Shown here: positions 7,121-12,705 of the stretch, piece by piece | Position numbering within the stretch: position 1 is the first letter of the stretch | How the letters are laid out: each line of letters begins with the position of its first letter | Source of the DNA: JANNOG01 sp050329415 | GTDB taxonomy: Bacteria; Actinomycetota; Actinomycetes; Actinomycetales; JBBAYJ01 | Reading direction: 5' to 3' | NCBI GenBank assembly: GCA_050329415.1 | Contig: JBHJOS010000125.1 | Location: forward strand, 1 to 12,705 | DNA: 12,705 bases | The notes under the pieces: model-generated | Told to the model about the DNA's origin: nothing | The model's database searches: none | The model's input: the letters and a program-made list of their open reading frames with translations, nothing else | Position numbers and translations under genes: made by a program

Positions 7121-7839
7121 GCCCGGGCACCGGCCGCGGCCGGTGCCAGCGGGCACGCCTGGCAGGCGGGCGAGGACGGGTCGTGCCCACCGCACCCGAT
7201 GCCTGCGGTGGCGGCGACCTCGGCCAGCCGCGCCGCGCGGTCGCCGAGGCCGGCGACCACGACCAGCGCCGCGGCGTGAAGTGCCACCGCCACCAGTACG
7301 GTCCCGGCGACCAGCGTCACCGCGCCGAGCACGGCCCCCGCGCCGAGCGCCGCGGCGGCCGCCCGCCCGCCCCTGGTGAGCCGGGTCGCGGCGAAGGCGA
7401 GCGCGACCACGCCCACCGCGGTGCCGGGTCCCGCGCCGGCCTCGACGAGCAGCCCGAGCACCGCCCCCCGGAAGACGACCTCCTGGGCTGCCGCCGTCAC
7501 CAGCCCCGGCGCCAGCACGCCCAGGGCGGGCCGGGTGACGGCGGCCACGACCCCCGCCGCGCCGACGACGAGCGCGAGGACGCCGGCCACGACCGCCGGG
7601 CCCACCGGGTCGCCGGCCGGCGCGACGGCGCTCGCCCCGGCGACGACGGCCGCCACCACGGCGACCTGGGCGAGGGCGACGTGCCCGGCGGCGAGCAGCC
7701 ACAGCCCCGTGCGCCGGGCCCGACGCTGGACGTCCAGCCGCCGGCGGTCCCCGGCGAGTCGGCGCAGCAGCACCCGTTCCGCCCCCGCGAGAGCGGCCGC
7801 CCCCGAGACCACCGCGACCAGCGCAGCCCAGACCGTCAC
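7117..7839 (-). CDS. CPBP-family (Rce1-like) intramembrane protein, catalytically degenerate, with Cys/His tail
   Basis: This 240-residue polytopic membrane protein, rich in Ala/Val helices, has the CPBP layout. Motif 1 reads QEVVFRG (119-125), where active members have EExxxR. Motif 2 reads FAATR (149-153) instead of FxxxH. Motif 3 keeps only its histidine, HAAAL (188-192), instead of HxxxN/D. By comparison with archaeal Rce1 the catalytic Glu and one of the two His are therefore replaced, so it may be a non-proteolytic member. The tail carries C216-x2-H219 and C226-x2-C229, a possible metal site not typical of the family. The start is GTG at 7839, 6 nt after TACCCT (leaderless). It is first in the menE-PLDc_N-menA operon and overlaps menE by GTGA. 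Its role is unknown; operon context hints at the membrane phase of quinone metabolism. Confidence 0.75.
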   Translation of the reverse strand: MTVWAALVAVVSGAAALAGAERVLLRRLAGDRRRLDVQRRARRTGLWLLAAGHVALAQVAVVAAVVAGASAVAPAGDPVGPAVVAGVLALVVGAAGVVAAVTRPALGVLAPGLVTAAAQEVVFRGAVLGLLVEAGAGPGTAVGVVALAFAATRLTRGGRAAAAALGAGAVLGAVTLVAGTVLVAVALHAAALVVVAGLGDRAARLAEVAATAGIGCGGHDPSSPACQACPLAPAAAGARA

Positions 7840-7845
7840 CCAGCC

Positions 7846-7851
7846 AGGGTA
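7846..7851 (-). promoter_or_regulatory. Leaderless -10 box for the CPBP-menE-PLDc_N-menA operon
   Basis: The minus strand reads TACCCT, six bases, then GTG at 7839. This is the same hexamer and spacing as at the DUF4229 gene. It lies inside the 35-bp gap between divergent starts, back to back with the menD box. Confidence 0.55.
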
Positions 7852-7862
7852 GGGGGGTGGGA

Positions 7863-7868
7863 CACACT
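7863..7868 (+). promoter_or_regulatory. Possible leaderless -10 box for menD
   Basis: The plus strand reads CACACT, six bases, then GTG at 7875. It keeps the two most conserved positions of a -10 box (A at 2, T at 6) but not the first T. Its -35 region would fall on the oppositely oriented CPBP -10 box. Confidence 0.35.
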
Positions 7869-7874
7869 GGCCGG

Positions 7875-9602
7875 GTGGTGGACGGGTCAGCCGGGGAAGC
7901 CGCCCGGGGCCTCGTCGAGGGGCTGCTCGCGGCGGGTGTCCGCCATGTCGTGCTGTGCCCCGGCTCGCGCAGCGCGCCGCTCGCCTACGCCGCCCACGGG
8001 GCCGAGGCCGCCGGTGCCTGGCGGCTGCACGTCCGGATCGACGAGCGCTCCGCCGGATTCACGGCGCTGGGTGTCGGCCGGGCGACCGGCACACCGGCGG
8101 TGGTCGTCACCACGTCCGGCACCGCGGTCGCCAACCTCGTGCCCGCCGTGCTCGAGGCGCACCACGCCGGGGTGCCGCTCGTGGTGCTGACCGCCGACCG
8201 GCCGACGCGGCTGCGCGGGACATGGGCCAACCAGACCAGCGACCTCCAGGCGGGCCTCTTCGCCGGTGCGGTGCGCCTTGCCGCCGACGCGGCTGCCGGG
8301 GATCCCGGTCGGTCGTGGCAGGCCATCGCCGGGCACGCGGTGGCGGCGGCCCGGGCGGGTGCCCGGGGGCCTGGGCCGGTCCACCTCAACGTCGGCCTCG
8401 ACGAGCCGCTGGCGCCCGCGGACCTCCGGTGGCGGCCGGAGCCCCGGGCGGGCGAGCGGGTCCCGGCGTCCCCTACGGCCCGGGCGGGGTCGCCGCTCCC
8501 GGCCGGCGACGGCGACTCCGGGACCGGCCCTCACGCCGCCCGCCACCCCCCGGTGCCGCTGCCCGCCGGGTCCCGGACGGTCGTCGTGGCCGGGGGCGGG
8601 GCCGGGGTCCGGGCCCGCGAGCTGGCGGAGTCGGCCGGCTGGCCGCTGCTCGCCGAGCCCTCGTCGGGAGCCCGGGGCGGGCCGAACCGGGTGGGCGCCT
8701 ACCGCCTGCTCCTCGACGGGGAGCTGGGTGCTTCCGTCGAGCGGGTGGTCGTCCTGGGGCGGCCGACGCTGTCGCGACCGGTCACTCGGCTGCTCGCCCG
8801 CCCGGAGGTCGAGGTCGTGCTGGTGGCGCCGCCGTGGGCGCCGGGTCCCGGCCGGACGGTGACGAGGGTGCCGGAGGTGTCGGTGCCACCCGCGGCCGAG
8901 GGCGGCGCCGAGGACTGGCTGGGTCGCTGGCTGCGGGCGGGCCGGGCGGCCGATGCGGTGGTGGCCGACGTGCTGGCGGAGGAACGCCGCGCGGCGGGGC
9001 TGCTGTCCGGCCCCGACGTCGCAGCGGCCGTGGTCGCGGCCGCGGGTCCCGCGGACGGCCTGGTGCTGGCGGCGAGCAACCCCGTGCGTGACGCCGACCT
9101 CGCGGCCGGTGACGTCCGCGCCGGGCTGGTGGCGGCCAACCGCGGGCTGTCCGGCATCGACGGCACGGTGTCGACGGCGGCGGGGGTGTCGCTGGGGACG
9201 GGGCGACCCGTGCTCGCGCTCGTGGGGGATCTCGCCCTGCTCCATGACACGAATGCGCTGCTCCTGGGGCCGGACGAGCCGCGCCCGCAGGTCCGGGTGG
9301 TCGTCGTCAACGACGGCGGCGGCGGCATCTTCGGGCTGCTCGAGCACGGCGAACCGCGGTTCGCGGCGGCGTTCGAGCGCCTGTTCGGGACCCCGCAGAC
9401 CGTGGACCTCGCCGCGCTGTGCGCCGCCCACGCGGTGCCGCACGCGGTGGTCACTCAGCCGACGGCGCTCGCCGCCACTCTCGCCCGGCCGGTCGCCGAC
9501 GGGTTCGAGGTCGTCGAGGTCCCGGTGCGCCGGGACCGCGAGCGCGGTCTCGCCCGGAAGTTGCGGGAGACGGTGGTCCAGGCGGTCCGGCCGGTCGGCT
9601 GA
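7875..9602 (+). CDS. menD: 2-succinyl-5-enolpyruvyl-6-hydroxy-3-cyclohexene-1-carboxylate synthase
   Basis: This 575-residue ThDP-dependent enzyme condenses 2-oxoglutarate (with decarboxylation) and isochorismate to SEPHCHC, the first committed step of menaquinone synthesis. The N-terminal domain carries VVLCPGSRSAPLAYA and VRIDERSAGF, with the ThDP-activating glutamate in the DERSAG context, then TTSGTAVANL and TADRP. The C-terminal domain carries GDLALLHDTNALL and VNDGGGGIFGLL, the Mg/ThDP-binding region. A Pro/Gly-rich stretch around residues 190-225 joins domains and looks lineage-specific. The frame is open from a GTG at 7857, but alignment with the mycobacterial MenD N-terminus and the CACACT-N6-GTG spacing favour 7875; 7878 (a second GTG in tandem) is equally possible. 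It diverges from the operon holding menE and menA. Confidence 0.95.
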   Translation: MVDGSAGEAARGLVEGLLAAGVRHVVLCPGSRSAPLAYAAHGAEAAGAWRLHVRIDERSAGFTALGVGRATGTPAVVVTTSGTAVANLVPAVLEAHHAGVPLVVLTADRPTRLRGTWANQTSDLQAGLFAGAVRLAADAAAGDPGRSWQAIAGHAVAAARAGARGPGPVHLNVGLDEPLAPADLRWRPEPRAGERVPASPTARAGSPLPAGDGDSGTGPHAARHPPVPLPAGSRTVVVAGGGAGVRARELAESAGWPLLAEPSSGARGGPNRVGAYRLLLDGELGASVERVVVLGRPTLSRPVTRLLARPEVEVVLVAPPWAPGPGRTVTRVPEVSVPPAAEGGAEDWLGRWLRAGRAADAVVADVLAEERRAAGLLSGPDVAAAVVAAAGPADGLVLAASNPVRDADLAAGDVRAGLVAANRGLSGIDGTVSTAAGVSLGTGRPVLALVGDLALLHDTNALLLGPDEPRPQVRVVVVNDGGGGIFGLLEHGEPRFAAAFERLFGTPQTVDLAALCAAHAVPHAVVTQPTALAATLARPVADGFEVVEVPVRRDRERGLARKLRETVVQAVRPVG

Positions 9603-9695
9603 GCCCCGGAGCGCCCCCACCCCGGCGCTGCCGACCCGCGACCGCGACTCCGCCCCGGGGCGACGACCGGCGGATCGCCGACCGCCGTCAGGCGG
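9603..9695. terminator. Possible bidirectional terminator between convergent menD and the CAP gene
   Basis: The 85-nt gap between these convergent genes holds GCCCCGG (9603-9609) and its complement within the palindrome GCCCCGGGGC (9652-9661). A compact hairpin CCGCC-GTCA-GGCGG (9682-9695) spans the CAP stop codon. There is no T-tract, which is common in high-GC actinomycetes, so this is structural suggestion only. Confidence 0.3.
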
Positions 9696-10539
9696 CGCCG
9701 AAGTTCTGGACCCACCAGGGTCCGCCGGAGCCCTCCACGTACCCGACGCCGAGATCCTCGAAGCTGCAGTTGAGGATGTTCTCCCGGTGGCCCGGGCTGT
9801 CCATCCACGCCGCCATCACGGCCTGGGGGTCCGGCTGGCCCCGGGCGATGTTCTCGCCCGCGGCCCGGTAGTCGTACCCGGCGTCGCCCATCCGGTCGAA
9901 GGGGGAGCGACCGTCCTTGCTGTCGTGCGAGAAGTACCCGTTGGCGGCCATGTCCTCGGCGTGTCCCTGCGCGGCGGCGGTGAGCTGGTCGTCCATGCCC
10001 AGGGCCCCGCACCCGGCCTCGCTGCGGGCGTCGTTGACGAGGTCGAGCACGGCCTGCGGCGGACCGGCCGAGAGCACGCTCGGCGGCTCCGCCGGCGGGG
10101 GGTCGGCGGGCGGCGGGGGAGGCGGTGGTGGCGCTGGCGGAGGGGCGGAGGTCTCCGGTGGCGGCGGGGGCGATGAGGTGGTGGGAGGTGGCGGTGGCGG
10201 CGCCGCCACCGTGTCGGGTGGAGGCGTCGCGGTCGTCCCCGGTGTGATGGTGGTGCGGGTCCCGAACTGGATCTCGGGACCGCTGGTCGGCAGCGCGGCG
10301 GCCTCGGCCCCGACCCGGGCGCGGTCGTCCGCCACGCCGACCAACGAGCCGTCGCCGACCGCCGCTGCCGCGAGAGCGGCACCGATCCCCAGCGTCCCGG
10401 CGGCAGCGACGCCCGCGATCACGCGGCGCCGGTGCCCCGCCTGCCGCCGCTCCCGGCGCCGCAGGTCCCGGCGGTTCGGCAGGGCGGGATCGAGCCGCGT
10501 CCCTCCCTGCCACATCGGGGGGAACGGGGAGTCGGACAT
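9688..10539 (-). CDS. Membrane-anchored CAP/SCP-domain protein with proline-rich linker
   Basis: This is a 283-residue protein. An arginine-rich cytoplasmic N-terminus (to about residue 39) is followed by one Ala/Gly-rich membrane helix (about 40-62). A long Pro/Thr/Ser linker (about 99-153), with runs of up to eight prolines, leads to a C-terminal CAP domain (PF00188 type, about 160-283). CAP motifs seen are HAEDMAANGYFSH (193-205), GENIARG (228-234), SPGHRENILN (248-257) and the closing WWVQNFG. C177 and C258 could form a disulphide. The protein is probably anchored in the membrane, with the linker crossing the cell wall and the CAP domain outside; the activity of bacterial CAP domains is mostly unknown. 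The start is ATG at 10539, chosen because GGAGG lies 4 nt upstream; in-frame starts further up (10560, 10584) lack such a site. Confidence 0.9.
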   Translation of the reverse strand: MSDSPFPPMWQGGTRLDPALPNRRDLRRRERRQAGHRRRVIAGVAAAGTLGIGAALAAAAVGDGSLVGVADDRARVGAEAAALPTSGPEIQFGTRTTITPGTTATPPPDTVAAPPPPPPTTSSPPPPPETSAPPPAPPPPPPPPADPPPAEPPSVLSAGPPQAVLDLVNDARSEAGCGALGMDDQLTAAAQGHAEDMAANGYFSHDSKDGRSPFDRMGDAGYDYRAAGENIARGQPDPQAVMAAWMDSPGHRENILNCSFEDLGVGYVEGSGGPWWVQNFGAA

Positions 10540-10812
10540 CGGACCTCCAGCAGTAGCCATGACGGTCACACACGCTCCCCCCAAGGGGCAGGTTTCGTCG
10601 CGGCCGCAACCCGGTCGGACCTCGCGGCGTCAATCCCGAGTGGCCCCCGGGTGTCACGCGAGAGGAGTCCCGACGGTCCTCCGGTCGCGCCTGCCCGGGC
10701 GGGAACCGATCGGGCAGTCACTGTCGGTCGGACTGCGGGCCGCGCCGGAGCCGTCATCCTGGCGAGTCGGCCGACCCGAGCCCGCGGGTCGCCGGACTCA
10801 CGGAGGGCCGAC
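10540..10812. other. Non-coding stretch with inverted repeats upstream of the CAP gene
   Basis: I found no convincing gene here; the short open frames have no domain features or ribosome site. It would hold the CAP promoter and leader, but I could not identify a clear -10 box. Inverted repeats include CTGCCCG/CGGGCAG (10691-10697 with 10711-10717) and the overlapping, mutually exclusive GCAGTC/GACTGC (10714-10719 with 10731-10736). I looked for the c-di-AMP (ydaO) riboswitch common before actinobacterial wall genes and did not recognise it. Confidence 0.5.
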
Positions 10813-10814
10813 TC
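10764..10814 (-). terminator. Candidate stem-loop terminator after the PIN gene
   Basis: A perfect 9-bp inverted repeat, GAGTCGGCC (10764-10772) with GGCCGACTC (10806-10814), overlaps the PIN gene's TGA. A second small stem, GACCC/GGGTC (10773-10777 with 10786-10790), nests inside the 33-nt loop. There is no T-tract. Placement right at the end of the ATPase-PIN operon suits a terminator. Confidence 0.4.
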
Positions 10815-11280
10815 ATGAATGTGCCGAGAGTTTCGCGTCCATCGACCAGATCTCCACGTCCTGCAGGCGGGAACGCCGCCGGTACATCAGGCGTTCGGTC
10901 AGGATGCACAGGTCACCCGTCCCGACGCCGTGCATGGCGTGTCCCACGAGGTCGGTCTCCGTGTCCGCGCCGGAGATCAGTGATCGGATGAACTCGGCAC
11001 CCCACTCGACCTCGTGCAGTCGCCAGGGTGCCCTGTTACTGATGACGAGCTCGAGATGTCGGACGAATCGCTGGGCGACGTCACGGCGGACGGTGCCGTC
11101 CTTGAGGTTCCCGACGAAGTTCCCGGTCTCGATGACAGACGTGATGGGGAGGATCATGTGGGCCCGGCTCTCGCGCAGCTCGGCGAGTCTGGCCATCACC
11201 GCCTCCCGATCCTGGTCGCGGCCCGGGACGGGGATGATGTTGCACATGACAGACGTGTCGACGAAGACGACCGGTGCCAT
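10813..11280 (-). CDS. PIN-domain nuclease, partner of the adjacent ATPase
   Basis: This 155-residue protein is about the length of one PIN domain. The acidic residues of the PIN active site are placed as expected: D8 in VVFVDTSV, E51 in TSVIETGNF, D123 in GTGDLCIL and D148 in WSMDAKL. PIN domains are Mg-dependent RNases, often toxins. Unlike ordinary VapBC loci, no small antitoxin is present; the gene begins directly at the stop of a large ATPase gene (TAG followed at once by ATG), so translation is likely coupled. I infer that the ATPase controls, delivers or activates this nuclease, perhaps in phage defence. Lower GC than the genes to the left suggests acquisition by transfer. PIN fold likely; biological role unproven. 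Confidence 0.8.
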   Translation of the reverse strand: MAPVVFVDTSVMCNIIPVPGRDQDREAVMARLAELRESRAHMILPITSVIETGNFVGNLKDGTVRRDVAQRFVRHLELVISNRAPWRLHEVEWGAEFIRSLISGADTETDLVGHAMHGVGTGDLCILTERLMYRRRSRLQDVEIWSMDAKLSAHS

Positions 11281-12636
11281 CTATCGCAGTCCGATGAGCT
11301 CGTCGAACTCCGCCCAGTCCGGCGCGGGCTCCTCGGGTCGCACGAGGCGGTTCCGCGACACCAGGTCACCCACTCTCCCCTCGGCGAGTGCGTGGGCGTA
11401 TCCGGGGAGGTCCGTCATCCGGGCGAGACGACTCCCTCCGTCCTTTCCTCTGAAACAGACGATGATGTTCTCGTTGTGAGAGCCGGTCATTGCGTTGAGG
11501 AGGGCGGGGCTGTGCGTGGTGACCACGACTCGGCTGCCGTACTCCTTGCTGGAGCGCTTGACCAGCGTGAGGACGCGGTCGGCCTGCGAAGGATGCAGGC
11601 CGTTCTCGATCTCCTCGACGACAATGCACACCGCGCCCTGGACGGGCGAGGGGGCGCCCGGCAGCGACGAGACGTCGTCCTCGCTGTCGATGTCCAGGCC
11701 GTGCTGCGCCGTCATCAGGGCAGTCGCTATGGCGAGAAAGCGCAGCAGGCCGTCGCTCATCTCCCGGGCCGGTGTCACCTCGGAGGCGCCGTGCCCCTCC
11801 TCGAGGGCCAGCATGACATCACCCAGTGGGGAGAGAACCGCGCGAATGTCATGGATCTCCGTGTCGGCGACGTCCCGAAGCAACTGGAGGACTTCTTCGT
11901 AGCGTTCCTTGTCGTTCGTCTTGAGAGCGGCGATGGAAGCCGACAGGTTCTGCCCGGTCCGGCGGAGCTCGGTGTCGCGTTCGGGGACATATGTCCTCAT
12001 CAGATGAGGCACCGGATCGAGGTGGAAGACTCCCTTCAGGGAGCTGGTGACAGCGTCGATCGCTCGAAGAACCGCCCGGTCGGCGGCATTCCTGGGGACC
12101 AGTCGGACGGGAATCTGGGTGAGAACGAGTCGTGAGTCACGGTAGATCGTACTCGGATTTCCTCCGCGCTTCCCGTTGTACACCTCCGCCTCGACCCCCA
12201 TGGAGTCCGTCGAGGGTCTTCGGGTTATCACGAGGTCGCGATTCTGGACGTTCCCGGACTTGACGGCTGGGGCGGGCCCGCGCAAGTGTTCACGTCTCAC
12301 GCGAAGCTCGGGGGACACCTGGATCTCCACGTCGTAGTCGAACGTCTCGTCGCCGACGCTGACGGAACACCCGATGGCGAAGGAGTCGGACCCGTGTGGG
12401 GCGCACCCGGAAGAACCTCCGCGGACCGCACCGGCCTCTCGCCGCGTCCCGTCGAGAGCGTCACCCAGTTCCTCGCCCGTTGCGAGTCGAGAGAGAACCT
12501 CCAGCCCGTCGAGGGCATTGGACTTCCCGCTGCTGTTGCGTCCGGTCAGAATGGTGAGGTCCCCCAGCGGGAGCTCCTGACCGCGGAAGGACTTGAAGGC
12601 GTCCAGTCTCAAGGACGTGATGTGCGCGACCGACAC
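11281..12636 (-). CDS. AAA/ABC-type (RecF/SMC-like) ATPase paired with a PIN nuclease
   Basis: This 451-residue ATPase is of the AAA_15/AAA_21 kind, found in OLD, PARIS AriA and Septu PtuA proteins. Motifs are: N-terminal LRLDAFKSFRG; Walker A GRNSSGKS (32-39); an ABC-like signature EMSDGLLRF (292-300); Walker B CIVVEEIENGLHP (337-349), with the catalytic glutamate following the Walker B acid; and an H-loop VVTTHSPALL (371-380). Between Walker A and the signature lie about 250 residues of beta-rich and helical sequence, without an obvious long coiled coil or zinc hook. No TOPRIM or nuclease domain follows; the effector seems to be the separate PIN protein. The start is GTG at 12636, set by GGGAGG about 6 nt upstream; the open frame continues to the window edge without support. 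DNA here is much less GC-rich than in the men genes. Confidence 0.88.
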   Translation of the reverse strand: MSVAHITSLRLDAFKSFRGQELPLGDLTILTGRNSSGKSNALDGLEVLSRLATGEELGDALDGTRREAGAVRGGSSGCAPHGSDSFAIGCSVSVGDETFDYDVEIQVSPELRVRREHLRGPAPAVKSGNVQNRDLVITRRPSTDSMGVEAEVYNGKRGGNPSTIYRDSRLVLTQIPVRLVPRNAADRAVLRAIDAVTSSLKGVFHLDPVPHLMRTYVPERDTELRRTGQNLSASIAALKTNDKERYEEVLQLLRDVADTEIHDIRAVLSPLGDVMLALEEGHGASEVTPAREMSDGLLRFLAIATALMTAQHGLDIDSEDDVSSLPGAPSPVQGAVCIVVEEIENGLHPSQADRVLTLVKRSSKEYGSRVVVTTHSPALLNAMTGSHNENIIVCFRGKDGGSRLARMTDLPGYAHALAEGRVGDLVSRNRLVRPEEPAPDWAEFDELIGLR

Positions 12637-12671
12637 GATCCTCCTCCCTTCAGTGCCCGGATTGCAGAGTA
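12637..12671 (-). promoter_or_regulatory. Promoter -10 box and ribosome site of the ATPase-PIN operon
   Basis: The minus strand has TACTCT (12666-12671), a TANNNT box, then about 22 nt of leader after the expected start point. A purine run AGGGAGGAGG ends 3 nt before the GTG at 12636. Unlike the leaderless genes in this window, this operon has a leader and a strong Shine-Dalgarno sequence. No clear -35 was seen. Confidence 0.45.
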
Positions 12672-12705
12672 GCCGATCACTCCGACAACGCCTCTGGCCG
12701 GACAC

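Noticed and set aside
5897..7867. menE extended to 656 codons
   Set aside because: The extra N-terminus is Arg/Gly low complexity lying in the CPBP gene; the GTGA overlap at 7117-7120 gives the normal MenE length.
7857..7874. menD start at GTG 7857
   Set aside because: It would add six residues not seen in mycobacterial MenD and would cover the -10-like box; 7875 or 7878 fits better.
10566..10757. A 63-codon minus-strand frame upstream of the CAP gene
   Set aside because: No ribosome site, no domain, and low-complexity composition.
10540..10812. c-di-AMP (ydaO) riboswitch before the CAP gene
   Set aside because: I looked for the conserved riboswitch core and could not find it; only generic inverted repeats are present.
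9917..11479. A 520-codon plus-strand open frame across the CAP and PIN genes
   Set aside because: It spans two supported minus-strand genes and the gap between, has glycine runs from the antisense of the polyproline linker, and no recognisable domain.
1..12705. CRISPR arrays, tRNA or rRNA genes, insertion sequences
   Set aside because: No regularly spaced repeats, no tRNA-like cloverleaf or rRNA sequence, and no transposase motifs were seen on either strand.

Overview
This 12.7 kb window is very GC-rich chromosomal DNA from an actinomycete. Pointers are GTG starts, 4-nt stop/start overlaps, a group II truncated haemoglobin close to mycobacterial GlbO, a menaquinone gene set, and TANNNT boxes 6-7 nt upstream of start codons as in leaderless actinobacterial transcripts. 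A Pseudonocardiales-type organism is my best guess, from general gene style only; nothing here fixes the genus.

Layout. (1) 1-2961: the 3' part of a GH65 alpha-glucoside phosphorylase/hydrolase (+) runs tail-to-tail, with a 15-nt overlap, into a GH13 alpha-glucosidase (-). (2) 2962-3701: a minus-strand unit of a small DUF4229-type membrane protein and glbO, coupled through an ATGA overlap, with GH13 12 nt further on. (3) 3746-4422: a hemerythrin-like protein that seems to have lost its carboxylate iron ligands, with its own leaderless promoter. (4) 4469-9602: a menaquinone locus. menD (+) diverges from a minus-strand operon of CPBP-like membrane protein, menE, PLDc_N-domain membrane protein and menA. 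The operon genes touch by GTGA, a 4-nt gap and CTGA, and menA seems to need a CTG start. (5) 9688-10539: a membrane-anchored CAP/SCP-domain protein with a long proline-rich linker. (6) 10540-10812: non-coding, with several inverted repeats. (7) 10813-12636: an AAA/ABC-type ATPase followed with no gap by a PIN-domain nuclease, in DNA of clearly lower GC.

How the genes work together. MenD makes SEPHCHC, MenE activates o-succinylbenzoate with CoA, and MenA prenylates DHNA, so the locus supplies three steps of menaquinone synthesis. menB, menC, menF and a terminal methyltransferase are not in the window. The two glycosidases suggest intracellular use of alpha-glucosides. The haemoglobin and hemerythrin-like genes next to respiratory-quinone genes hint at an oxygen/redox theme, but that is inference.

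The best candidate for an undescribed system is the ATPase-PIN pair at the right end. Its layout (SMC/ABC-like ATPase plus a separate toxic nuclease) resembles defence modules such as PARIS, but with a PIN domain as effector. Other points worth a second look are the CTG start of menA, the divergent menD/CPBP promoters packed into 35 bp, the catalytically degenerate CPBP protein with a Cys/His tail, and short tandem repeats sitting on the stop codons of two genes.
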